Shown here: positions 1-6,940 of the stretch, piece by piece
How positions within the stretch are numbered: the stretch's first letter is position 1
Layout: every line of letters begins with the position of its first letter
Source: JASHVB01 sp035535035
Lineage (GTDB): Bacteria; Pseudomonadota; Alphaproteobacteria; Acetobacterales; Acetobacteraceae
Reading direction: 5' to 3'
Length of the DNA: 16,289 nucleotides
Assembly (NCBI GenBank): GCA_035535035.1
Contig: DATLQW010000239.1
Location: forward strand, 1-16,289
Position numbers and translations under genes: made by a program
Notes under the pieces: model-generated
Told to the model about the DNA's origin: nothing
The model's database searches: none
Seen by the model: only the letters and a program-made list of their open reading frames with translations

Positions 1-786
1 TTCATCCTGGGGCTGGGCAGCCAGGTGAAGGCGCATAACGAGCGGCGGTTTTCCGTGCCCTGGGTGGCGCCGGCGGCGCGCATGGGCGAATACGTGCAGG
101 CGCTGCGGGCCATTTTCCGCTGCTGGGAGAACGGCGGAAAACTGGATTTTCACGGGGCGCACTATAATTTCACGCTGATGACGCCGGAGTTCTCGCCCGG
201 TCCGCTGGGTTTGCCGATGGTGCCGATCGCCATGGCGGCGGTGGGTCCGTTGATGTCGAAGACCGCGGCGCGCGTTGCCGACAGCGTGCGGCTGCATGGC
301 TTCGCGACCCGGAAATATCTGGAGGAGGTGGTGCGGCCGATGCTGGCGGCAGAGCTGGCAGCGGGGGGAAAAACATTCGAGCATTTCGAGATCACCGGCG
401 GCGGGTTTGTGGTGACCGGGCCCGACGACGCGGCGGTGCGCGCGGCGGCGGAGAAGATCCGTTACCGCGTGGCGTTCTATGGTTCGACGCCGGCCTATCG
501 CGGCGTGTTCGACATCCACGGGCTGAGCGATCTCGGGGTGAAGCTGACCGAGATGTCGAAGCAGGGCGCCTGGAAGGACATGGCGGCACAGGTTTCCGAC
601 GAGGTGCTGGACCTGTTCGTTGCGCGGGCACCGTACGAGGGAATTGCCGAGGCGATCGAGCGGCGGTTCGGCGGCATTGTCGATACGGTTTCGATCGATT
701 TTTCTCCCGGCACCAGTGCGGCCACGCGGCGGGGGGTGGTGGAGGCGATCCAGCGGATTCCGCACAGGTTCAGCGGGTTCGGATGA
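1..786 (+). CDS. LLM class oxidoreductase, TIGR03617-like, 5' partial
   Basis: The reading frame is open from base 1 to the TGA at 784-786, so the N-terminus lies outside the window. The first codons read FILGLGSQVKAHNERRF, a stretch typical of bacterial luciferase-like TIM-barrel oxidoreductases, followed by the PWVAPAARMGEYVQALRAI segment seen in the TIGR03617 subfamily. These enzymes use FMN or F420 to oxidise or hydroxylate small substrates; the cofactor and substrate cannot be told from this fragment. The GTG at 25 is only an internal codon, because conserved family sequence continues upstream of it. The gene ends about 60 nt before a large palindrome that separates it from the convergent uvrA. 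Family assignment is from remembered motifs. Confidence 0.85.
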   Translation, partial: FILGLGSQVKAHNERRFSVPWVAPAARMGEYVQALRAIFRCWENGGKLDFHGAHYNFTLMTPEFSPGPLGLPMVPIAMAAVGPLMSKTAARVADSVRLHGFATRKYLEEVVRPMLAAELAAGGKTFEHFEITGGGFVVTGPDDAAVRAAAEKIRYRVAFYGSTPAYRGVFDIHGLSDLGVKLTEMSKQGAWKDMAAQVSDEVLDLFVARAPYEGIAEAIERRFGGIVDTVSIDFSPGTSAATRRGVVEAIQRIPHRFSGFG

Positions 787-814
787 AGCTCGCCTTGTGT
801 GTTGCGTGTCCCGG

Positions 815-862
815 CTGTCATGCCGCCCGCCTGTCATGCCTCTCGCCTGTCATTGCGAGGAG
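815..862. repeat. Three 16-nt direct repeats leading into the palindrome
   Basis: CTGTCATGCC occurs at 815-824 and 831-840, and CTGTCATTGC at 847-856, giving an exact 16-nt period. The third copy is also the outer edge of the left arm of the large inverted repeat. This looks like a repeat junction or a small slippage array. Confidence 0.6.
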
Positions 863-948
863 CGGAGCGACGAAGCAATCTCCTGCATGACGAACCGCCG
901 CTCGCCAGGCGGGAGCTTGCTTCGTCGCTCCGCTCCTCGCAATGACAG
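847..948. repeat. REP-like perfect 32-bp inverted repeat
   Basis: The arm at 847-878 (core CATTGCGAGGAGCGGAGCG) is the exact reverse complement of 917-948, separated by 38 nt; pairing continues imperfectly into the loop. The ATTGCGAGGAGCG...GACGAAGCAATC type of palindrome is, as I recall, a dispersed intergenic repeat in many proteobacterial genomes. It sits between the ends of the convergent LLM oxidoreductase gene (786) and uvrA (965), so as RNA it would form a long stem that could protect both 3' ends or stop transcription in both directions. No T-run follows, so I do not call it a classic intrinsic terminator. Confidence 0.8.
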
Positions 949-964
949 CGAGGGTGGGAGGCTG

Positions 965-3823
965 CTATGCCCGCCGCCGCACCTTCTGCTTCGTCCCACG
1001 CAGCAGCATCGGCGCGAGGAATTTCCCCGTGTGGCTCTCGGGGTTCGCCGCGACGTCCTCCGGCGTGCCGGCGGCGACGATGCGGCCGCCGCCGTCGCCG
1101 CCTTCCGGCCCGAGATCGAGGATCCAGTCGGCGGTCTTGATGACTTCCAGATTGTGCTCGATCACCACGACGGTGTTGCCTTGGTTGACCAGCGTGTGCA
1201 GCACTTCCAGCAGTTTGCGCACGTCCTCGAAATGCAGGCCGGTGGTCGGTTCGTCGAGAATGTACAGCGTGCGCCCGGTGGCCCGTCGCGCCAGTTCCTT
1301 CGACAGTTTTATCCGTTGCGCCTCGCCGCCGGATAGCGTGGTCGCCTGCTGGCCGAGCTTGATGTAGCCCAGCCCGACCTGCTGGAGGATTTTCAGCCGG
1401 TCGTGGATGCGCTGCTGGGCGCTGAAATATGGCACCGCCTCGTCCACCGTCATCGCCAGCACTTCGGCGATCGACTTGTCGCGAAATTTTATTTCTAAAG
1501 TCTCACGATTGTAGCGCTTGCCCTTGCAGACGTCGCAGGTGACGTAAACGTCGGGCAGGAAATGCATTTCTATTTTCAGCACGCCGTCGCCCTGGCAGGC
1601 CTCGCAGCGCCCGCCCTTGACATTGAAGCTGAACCGTCCGGCCTTGTAGCCGCGGGCCCGGGAATCCGGCAGCTCGGCGAACCAGTCGCGGATTGGGGCG
1701 AACAGGTCGGTGTAGGTAGCGGGGTTGGAGCGCGGCGTGCGGCCGATCGGTGACTGGTCGATGTCGATGATCTTGTCGAGCAATTCCAGATTTTCGATGC
1801 GGTCGTGTGGCGCGGGCACCTCGCCCGAGCCCATCAGCCGGCGCGCGGCGGCCTTGTACAGCGTGTCCACCACCAGGGTGGATTTTCCTCCGCCGGATAC
1901 GCCGGTGACGCAGGTGAAGGTGCCGAGCGGAAATTCCGCGGTCAGCGTCTTCAAATTGTTGCCACGCGCGCCGACAACGCGCACGACGCGATCCGCTTGA
2001 GCCGGGCGGCGCAGGAGAGGAATATCGATGCGGCGGCGGCCGGACAGGTAGTCGCCGGTCAGCGATTTCGGATTGGCGGCGATTTCTGCTGGCGTGCCCT
2101 CGGCGATGATGTGGCCGCCGTTGATTCCGGCGGCCGGTCCCATGTCGATCACGTGGTCCGCGGCGCGGATCGCGTCCTCGTCATGTTCCACAACGAGAAC
2201 GGTATTGCCGAGGTCGCGCAGCCGCCGCAGCGTGACCAGCAGCCGTTCGTTGTCGCGCTGGTGCAGGCCGATCGACGGTTCGTCCAGCACGTACAGCACG
2301 CCGGTCAGGCCGGAGCCGATCTGGCTGGCCAGCCGGATGCGCTGCGACTCGCCGCCGGACAACGTGGCGGAGCCGCGTGCCAGGGTGAGATAATCCAGCC
2401 CGACATCGACCAGGAACTGCAACCGGTCGAGGATTTCGCGCAGGATGCGCCGCGCGATCTCGGCGCGTTGCGGCGTCAGCGTCGGCATCACCGCGCCGAA
2501 CCAGTCCAGCGCGTGACGGATCGACAGGGCGGATGCCTCGGCGATGTTTTTCCCCGCGACGCGCACCGCCAGGGCTTCGGGCTTCAATCGGGCGCCGTTG
2601 CAGGCGGCGCAGGGTTTTTCCGCCTGGTAGCGCGTGAGTTCCTCGCGCACCCAGACGCTGTCGGTCTCCTGGAAGCGGCGTTGCAAGTTGTGCAGCACGC
2701 CTTCGAACGGCTTGGTCACCGTGTAGGCGCGCACGCTGTCCTTGTAGGTGAAGGCGACGGGCTCCTCGCCGGTGCCGTTCAGGATCGCGTCGCGGACGCG
2801 TTGCGGCAGGTCCTGCCAGGGCGTTTTTGTGGTGACCTTGAAATGCTTCGCCAGGCTTTGCAGGGTCTGGTCGTAGTACGGGCTTTGTGCGCCGGTCCAC
2901 GGGGCCACCGCGCCGTCGGCGAGCGCCAGGCGTTCGTCCGGCACCACCATCGCTGGATCGAAAAAGGTTTCCGTGCCGAGACCGTCGCAGGCCGGACAGG
3001 CGCCGTGCGGCGAATTGAAGCTGAACAGCCGAGGCTCGATCTCCTCGATGGAAAAGCCGGACACGGGGCAGGCGAAACGCGAGGAAAACACGGTGCGTTC
3101 GCCGCCTTCGACGTTCTCCGCGTAGGCGATGCCGTCGGACAGCGCCAGCGCGGTTTCGAAGCTGTCGGCGAGGCGGGGGGCGATGCCGTCGCGCACGACG
3201 ATGCGGTCCACCACGGCCTCGATCTCGTGCCTGGTCTTGCGGTTCAGCGCGGGGACGTCGCCGATCTCGTGCAATGTGCCGTCCACCTTGACGCGGGTGA
3301 AGCCGCGGCGCTGCAATTCCGCCAGTTCCTTGCGGTACTCGCCCTTGCGGTCGCGCACCACGGGCGCCAGCAGCAGCAGCCGGGTGCCCTCGGCCATGGC
3401 GACCACGCGATCGACCATTTGCGAGACGGTCTGCGCCTCGATCGGCAGGCCGGTGGCGGGCGAATAGGGCACCCCGACCCGCGCCCACAACAAGCGCATG
3501 TAATCGTGGATTTCCGTCACCGTGCCGACGGTGGAGCGGGGGTTGCGCGAGGTGGTCTTCTGTTCGATGGAGATCGCCGGCGACAGGCCCTCGATCGAAT
3601 CGACGTCCGGCTTGCCCATCAGTTCCAGGAACTGGCGCGCATAGGCCGACAGCGACTCGACGTAGCGGCGCTGACCCTCGGCATAGATCGTATCGAACGC
3701 GAGCGAGGACTTGCCGGAACCGGACAGGCCGGTGAGCACGGTCAGGCTGTCGCGCGGGATGACCACGTCCACGTTTTTCAGGTTGTGTTCGCGCGCGCCG
3801 CGCACGCGGATGGAGCCGGCCAT
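965..3823 (-). CDS. uvrA: Excinuclease ABC subunit UvrA
   Basis: UvrA is the damage-sensing ATPase of nucleotide excision repair; as a dimer it loads UvrB at lesions. The 952-residue length is normal. The first Walker A, GLSGSGKSS, is at 32-40 and its ABC signature LSGGESQRI near 488. The second Walker A, GVSGGGKST, is at 641-649, with a second signature LSGGEAQRIKL and the LDEPTTGLH Walker B further on. The second zinc module has C740, C743, C763 and C766. The first has C252, Ser255, C276 and C279, so one cysteine of the usual pair is serine; I recall this as common in alphaproteobacteria. The ATG at 3823 gives the standard MAGSIRVRGAREHNLKN start. A GTTC-N7-GTTC LexA box lies 17-31 nt upstream, so SOS induction is expected. 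It is divergent from ssb. Confidence 0.98.
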   Translation of the reverse strand: MAGSIRVRGAREHNLKNVDVVIPRDSLTVLTGLSGSGKSSLAFDTIYAEGQRRYVESLSAYARQFLELMGKPDVDSIEGLSPAISIEQKTTSRNPRSTVGTVTEIHDYMRLLWARVGVPYSPATGLPIEAQTVSQMVDRVVAMAEGTRLLLLAPVVRDRKGEYRKELAELQRRGFTRVKVDGTLHEIGDVPALNRKTRHEIEAVVDRIVVRDGIAPRLADSFETALALSDGIAYAENVEGGERTVFSSRFACPVSGFSIEEIEPRLFSFNSPHGACPACDGLGTETFFDPAMVVPDERLALADGAVAPWTGAQSPYYDQTLQSLAKHFKVTTKTPWQDLPQRVRDAILNGTGEEPVAFTYKDSVRAYTVTKPFEGVLHNLQRRFQETDSVWVREELTRYQAEKPCAACNGARLKPEALAVRVAGKNIAEASALSIRHALDWFGAVMPTLTPQRAEIARRILREILDRLQFLVDVGLDYLTLARGSATLSGGESQRIRLASQIGSGLTGVLYVLDEPSIGLHQRDNERLLVTLRRLRDLGNTVLVVEHDEDAIRAADHVIDMGPAAGINGGHIIAEGTPAEIAANPKSLTGDYLSGRRRIDIPLLRRPAQADRVVRVVGARGNNLKTLTAEFPLGTFTCVTGVSGGGKSTLVVDTLYKAAARRLMGSGEVPAPHDRIENLELLDKIIDIDQSPIGRTPRSNPATYTDLFAPIRDWFAELPDSRARGYKAGRFSFNVKGGRCEACQGDGVLKIEMHFLPDVYVTCDVCKGKRYNRETLEIKFRDKSIAEVLAMTVDEAVPYFSAQQRIHDRLKILQQVGLGYIKLGQQATTLSGGEAQRIKLSKELARRATGRTLYILDEPTTGLHFEDVRKLLEVLHTLVNQGNTVVVIEHNLEVIKTADWILDLGPEGGDGGGRIVAAGTPEDVAANPESHTGKFLAPMLLRGTKQKVRRRA

Positions 3824-3839
3824 TTTGGCGATCCTGCTT

Positions 3840-3854
3840 GTTCTTGAGATGTTC
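3840..3854. promoter_or_regulatory. LexA (SOS) box, GTTC-N7-GTTC
   Basis: GTTC at 3840-3843 and GTTC at 3851-3854 are separated by exactly seven bases (TTGAGAT). GTTC-N7-GTTC is the established LexA operator of alphaproteobacteria such as Rhodobacter and Caulobacter. It lies 17 nt upstream of the uvrA start codon, in the divergent uvrA/ssb region. Read toward uvrA, a TATAGA that could serve as a -10 lies just upstream (about 3857-3864), so bound LexA would overlap the start of transcription. Control of ssb by the same box is possible but is 106 nt away. Confidence 0.85.
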
Positions 3855-3891
3855 CCGGTCTATAGGCTGATTCCGGGGATTATGGGAAGAC

Positions 3892-3903
3892 TCGGTTAAC
3901 CGA
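3892..3903. repeat. 12-bp perfect palindrome in the uvrA/ssb intergenic region
   Basis: TCGGTTAACCGA is its own reverse complement. It sits about 57 nt upstream of the ssb start codon and 69 nt upstream of uvrA. It may be an operator or a chance palindrome; no regulator can be named. Confidence 0.35.
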
Positions 3904-3959
3904 TAGCGATTTAGGGATGGAGGGGGTAATTTCACTCCCTTGGGAATGAGGACTCGGTC

Positions 3960-4484
3960 ATGGCCGGCAGCGTCAACAAGGTGATCCTGGTGGGCAATCT
4001 GGGCAAGGACCCGGAGGTGCGAACCACGCAGGCTGGCGCGAAGGTCGTCAACCTGACGCTCGCGACCAGCGAAAACTGGACGGACCGCGCGTCCGGGGAA
4101 CGCAAGGAACGCACCGAATGGCACCGCGTGGTGATCTTCAACGACCGCATCGGCGAGGTGGCCGAGCGCTACCTGCGCAAGGGGCGCAAGGTATATATCG
4201 AGGGATCGTTGCAGACCCGCAAGTGGACTGACCAGAGCGGCCAGGAACGCTACACCACGGAAGTCGTGCTCGGCCAGTTCCGCGGCGAGCTGGTGCTGAT
4301 CGACAGCCAGCGGGGGGAGGAAGGCGGCACGACCGAGGCGGGCGGCGGTGGTGCCTACCGCGAACGTGCGCCGGCGCAGCAGCGGCCGGCGGCAGCCGGC
4401 GGTGCCGCGCGCAATGGCAGCGCCGGTGCGCCGTCATGGGAAGCGCCGAAGGGCGGCGACCTGGACGACGAAATTCCGTTCTAG
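3960..4484 (+). CDS. ssb: Single-stranded DNA-binding protein
   Basis: SSB coats single-stranded DNA during replication, recombination and repair. The protein has 174 residues. An OB-fold domain (about 1-112) opens with MAGSVNKVILVGNLGKDPEVR and contains the conserved TEWHRVV and YIEGSLQTRKW segments. A Gly/Ala/Pro-rich linker follows, then the acidic tip DLDDEIPF, which recruits partner proteins. The start is supported by a GAGGA ribosome binding site at 3948-3952, seven nt before the ATG. ssb is divergent from uvrA, a common arrangement in proteobacteria. It ends 14 nt from the convergent ABM gene, with no clear terminator between them. Confidence 0.97.
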   Translation: MAGSVNKVILVGNLGKDPEVRTTQAGAKVVNLTLATSENWTDRASGERKERTEWHRVVIFNDRIGEVAERYLRKGRKVYIEGSLQTRKWTDQSGQERYTTEVVLGQFRGELVLIDSQRGEEGGTTEAGGGGAYRERAPAQQRPAAAGGAARNGSAGAPSWEAPKGGDLDDEIPF

Positions 4485-4498
4485 CGGCGGCTGCCGCG

Positions 4499-5083
4499 TC
4501 ACGGATGGAACTGCGGCGCTTCCGCCCGGTCGCGCAGTCCGTAATCGCGCACGATGCGCATGTCGCGCCGCCGCGTCCCGGCCTGCGGCGCCCAGGCATG
4601 CATCGCGTCGGCGTCGCGCCAGGACAGCAGCAGGACGCGATCCAGCGGGTCCAGGATGCCGTCGAACATGTCCCAGTCCACCAGCCCGGCCGCATCGGGC
4701 GGTGTCTCGGCCGCAGGCCCTTCGATGATGCTTGCCCCCCGCGCCAGGCCGGTCTCGGTCTCGTCGAACCGGGTTTGCGGCTGCGGCGCCCCGTTCTCGC
4801 GCACCACTTCGCCGACCCGCAGGTGGTAGTCGCGGAACACCTCGGACCGGCCCTTCGCCTGAATGCCGTGGTGCATGGCGTGCGACCGCCAGCGCACGAC
4901 CGATTTTTCTCCCCGCCAGAACGACAGCGACAGCAGCCGGCCCTGACGCCGGCGGCTGCGGAACCGCCGATTGTCCAGGAACCCGTCGATCCGTTCCAGT
5001 TCCGGGCGCAGCATTCCGGCGTAGCGCAAGTAGTCGTCCCAGCGTTCCGGCCGCGGCTCGACCTCGAACAGCACGACGAACAT
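4499..5083 (-). CDS. Antibiotic biosynthesis monooxygenase (ABM) family protein
   Basis: The 194-residue protein starts MFVVLFEVEPRPERWDDYL, the first strand and helix of a dimeric alpha/beta-barrel (ABM) fold. SLSFWRGEKSVVRWRSHAMH and FRDYHLRVGEV follow, typical of this group. A second similar stretch near the C-terminus (LLLSWRDADAMHAWA) suggests two such units. Members are small cofactor-independent oxygenases or of unknown activity; the substrate is unknown here. I chose the start at 5083 because an AAGGAG ribosome binding site lies six nt upstream; the 15 extra residues of the longer frame (to 5128) would lie mostly over that site. It follows the CI-like regulator on the same strand after 46 nt, so the two may be co-transcribed. 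Confidence 0.85.
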   Translation of the reverse strand: MFVVLFEVEPRPERWDDYLRYAGMLRPELERIDGFLDNRRFRSRRRQGRLLSLSFWRGEKSVVRWRSHAMHHGIQAKGRSEVFRDYHLRVGEVVRENGAPQPQTRFDETETGLARGASIIEGPAAETPPDAAGLVDWDMFDGILDPLDRVLLLSWRDADAMHAWAPQAGTRRRDMRIVRDYGLRDRAEAPQFHP

Positions 5084-5088
5084 GGTCG

Positions 5089-5094
5089 CTCCTT
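5089..5094 (-). promoter_or_regulatory. Ribosome binding site fixing the ABM gene start
   Basis: The minus strand reads AAGGAG here, followed by CGACC-type spacing and the ATG at 5083. It argues against the longer frame starting at 5128. Confidence 0.75.
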
Positions 5095-5129
5095 CCGCGT
5101 TGTGTCCGACCGCGGCCGCCAACCTCATT

Positions 5130-5675
5130 TCAGTCGCGCGGCGTTTCCGGCTCGATCAGCACCGCATAGGTGGCGGCAATGCGGCGGGCCCACTCCTTCG
5201 GGTCGTCCAGGAAATCCGCCGCCCCGGCGATCGCGGCGACGATCTCGATGGCCTTGGCCAGAATACGCACATCGATGCCACCGTTCGTGCCGGCCGGCGA
5301 CGAGCCCGCAGGGGTCTCGCCCAGGCCGAGCGGCGAAGTTGCGTCGGCGGTGGGGAAATCGGGGTAGGCCCGCGCTCCGTTGGCGGACCCGTCGGCGCCC
5401 GAGACGAGCCATTGCAGCGAGACGTTGCATGCCGTGGCGAGGGCCGACAACGGCTCGATTTTCATGCCATTGCGGCCTCGGACGTAATTGTTGACGGTGG
5501 CGAGCGGCACGCCGGAGCGACGGGCCACCGCCTGGTTGCCCCCGGCCGCGCGCACGGCTTCGTGCAACCGGCCTGCCACCGCCCGATTCACCTCGCGATC
5601 GGCCAGTTGCGGCGCTAAGCGATTCTGCGCCTTGGTAGCTCGGTGCGTTTCGGGAGTGGTCGGCGTTTCAACCAT
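5130..5675 (-). CDS. CI-like helix-turn-helix transcriptional regulator
   Basis: The 181-residue protein has a helix-turn-helix domain at about 32-93. It includes GNQAVARRSGVPLATVNNYVRG (recognition helix PLATVNNYVRG) and ends in the CNVSLQWLVSG motif typical of phage CI-type repressors (Phage_CI_repr/HTH_3). A Gly/Pro/Ser-rich linker (about 94-133) joins a helical tail, ILAKAIEIVAAIAG...EWARRIAATYAVL, likely used for oligomerisation. No LexA-type S24 peptidase region is visible, so RecA-driven self-cleavage is not expected. I chose the ATG at 5675; the longer frame to 5972 would run through an AT-rich promoter region and has no domain similarity. The upstream region has paired inverted repeats that may be its own operators. 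Neighbour: the ABM gene, 46 nt downstream. Confidence 0.85.
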   Translation of the reverse strand: MVETPTTPETHRATKAQNRLAPQLADREVNRAVAGRLHEAVRAAGGNQAVARRSGVPLATVNNYVRGRNGMKIEPLSALATACNVSLQWLVSGADGSANGARAYPDFPTADATSPLGLGETPAGSSPAGTNGGIDVRILAKAIEIVAAIAGAADFLDDPKEWARRIAATYAVLIEPETPRD

Positions 5676-5696
5676 GGTTCGTCCACTTTTTGACAA

Positions 5697-5740
5697 AAGT
5701 AGCAAAATAGCTTGACAAGCTCGTGGCAATTTAGCTACTT
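5697..5740. promoter_or_regulatory. Operator-like inverted repeats in the CI-like gene promoter
   Basis: The left arm AAGTAGCAAAATAG (5697-5710) and the reverse complement of the right arm (5727-5740), AAGTAGCTAAATTG, agree at 12 of 14 positions. Between them is a 13-nt palindrome, AGCTTGACAAGCT (5709-5721), containing a TTGACA that could be a plus-strand -35; no good -10 is visible. The stretch is clearly more AT-rich than its surroundings. It fits an autoregulated two-site operator of a CI/Cro-type protein, which is inference. Confidence 0.6.
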
Positions 5741-5962
5741 CGCACCCCTCAGCCACGGCGATTCCTGACGTTACCCCAAACCGATGCAACCAAATCCTGC
5801 CCAGGCCGTCCGGATCGTGACGCAGCCGCGCGCCACCTGGCACAGCGCGCTCGACAATTCCGCGTTTCCTGTGCCGAATTGCACAGCTTGCCGGCGCGGT
5901 ATCGTTTATCAGACGGGGCCCATCTGGATAATGCCCGCCGGCCCACCCATCGGACGCAGCCC

Positions 5963-6286
5963 ATGAAACCACCCAGAAAACGGCCGAACGCCCGCGCTGT
6001 GCGGACGTTGTCCAGCCAGGCGGAACAGGCTGCGGCGCAGGCGCCCGACAAGCTGGCGGAACTGTCGGTCGCGATCAAGATCGCATTGCAAAGCGAAGCC
6101 GACCCTTACGTGATGCTCGGCGTGCTGCTGGAAGGCTTGACGCAGACCCTCATCACACGCATCCCGCCCGAGCGGCATCTTGGCACGCTCACCGCCGCGC
6201 TGGTTTTGCTGCGCCAGCGTCTCGCCGACCGCGGCGCCGTGCCAGGCCAGTTCGATCGCAGCGACCAGCAGCCAACCTGCAACTGA
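5963..6286 (+). CDS. Small hypothetical protein, Ala/Leu-rich
   Basis: A 107-residue frame with a basic N-terminus (MKPPRKRPNARAVR). Predicted helical segments follow: SSQAEQAAAQAPDKLAELS, a central hydrophobic stretch VMLGVLLEGLTQTLITRI, and LGTLTAALVLLRQRLADR. I do not recognise the family. It could be a small helical cytosolic protein; the hydrophobic stretch is short for a membrane span. The ATG at 5963 is chosen over a TTG at 5879, but neither has a good ribosome binding site. It is transcribed away from the CI-like repressor, so the shared 287-nt region may let that protein control it. It converges with the CMD gene at a hairpin near 6325-6350. Confidence 0.55.
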   Translation: MKPPRKRPNARAVRTLSSQAEQAAAQAPDKLAELSVAIKIALQSEADPYVMLGVLLEGLTQTLITRIPPERHLGTLTAALVLLRQRLADRGAVPGQFDRSDQQPTCN

Positions 6287-6324
6287 GCCACGCGCTGATT
6301 GCCGCGCGCACCACGGCCATAAAT

Positions 6325-6350
6325 CCCCTGCCGCGCTTCGCGGGAGAGGG
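6325..6350. terminator. Hairpin between convergent genes, probable bidirectional terminator
   Basis: CCGCG-CTT-CGCGG forms a short GC stem, and flanking CCCCTG/GAGAGGG extends it with two mismatches. It lies directly next to the stop of the CMD gene (6351) and 38 nt after the stop of the small plus-strand gene. Both sides are followed by short A/T-containing stretches rather than long T-runs. Confidence 0.45.
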
Positions 6351-6896
6351 TTATGTTTTCAGCACCTCCGCGTTCGGCGCCGCTTCCAGTTCGCACGCAT
6401 TCACCGTCATGCAGAGCAGACAATAGTAGCCGATGGCGCCGGTGAGCTGGATGAACGCGTCGTTGCCGAAGCGTGCGAGCATCGCCTTGGCCATGGCGTC
6501 GTCGGCGCGATGCTTGCGCAGCAATTGCCGGGTGAACTCGACGATCTGCGCGTCTTCCGGCGGAATGCCGCGTGCGTGGTTCTCGCGGATCGCGGCGATC
6601 GTCGTTTCCGGCACGCCGAGCCTGCGGGCACCGCCGGCTTGTGCGCCCCACACGTAAAGCGCCTCGAACTCGCGTGCGACGGTCATCGCCGCCAGCACGC
6701 GCACGCGCATGTCGAGCGATCCTTCGAAGCGCACATATGCGCCAAGATGCGCCACCCGCCCTGCCAGCTCCGGCGAATGCAGGAACATCGTGAACGGCCC
6801 CTGCACCGCGCCGCGACTGGCCACGATCGAATCGAACACCGCATGATCCTGTGGCGCCACCTGTTCCCTGCTGGTGACGTATGGAAGTCTTGCCAT
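6351..6896 (-). CDS. Carboxymuconolactone decarboxylase (CMD) family protein
   Basis: The 181-residue protein has the all-helical CMD/AhpD-like fold. A start region MARLPYVTSREQV is followed by GPFTMFLHSPELAGRVAHLGAYVRF, then RVLAAMTVAREFEALYVWGAQ, the conserved helix pair of the family. The AhpD-type CxxC redox pair is absent: the matching place reads YVWGAQAGGARR, so a peroxidase-partner role is unlikely and a decarboxylase/hydrolase-like or unknown role is better. The ATG at 6896 is set by a GGAGG ribosome binding site seven nt upstream. It lies 44 nt downstream of the EthD-like gene on the same strand, suggesting one transcript. Confidence 0.85.
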   Translation of the reverse strand: MARLPYVTSREQVAPQDHAVFDSIVASRGAVQGPFTMFLHSPELAGRVAHLGAYVRFEGSLDMRVRVLAAMTVAREFEALYVWGAQAGGARRLGVPETTIAAIRENHARGIPPEDAQIVEFTRQLLRKHRADDAMAKAMLARFGNDAFIQLTGAIGYYCLLCMTVNACELEAAPNAEVLKT

Positions 6897-6940
6897 GACG
6901 TTGCCTCCGGCGCTGCGTGGTTTGCGGTTGTGGCGCGAGC

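Noticed and set aside
620..1336. 238-residue open frame across the palindrome
   Set aside because: It spans the end of one gene, the inverted repeat and the antisense of uvrA; nothing in it is conserved.
1805..3847. 680-residue open frame on the plus strand over uvrA
   Set aside because: It is antisense to a clear uvrA gene; long open antisense frames are expected in GC-rich DNA, and the translation is low-complexity (Gly/Ala/Arg/Gln/His) without a family.
2181..4124. 647-residue open frame on the minus strand overlapping uvrA and ssb
   Set aside because: It is out of frame with uvrA, Arg/Ala/Pro-rich, and crosses the divergent promoter and SOS box.
5784..5966. 60-residue open frame after the CI-like promoter
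   Set aside because: No ribosome binding site, no recognisable motif, and it overlaps the start of the next gene out of frame.
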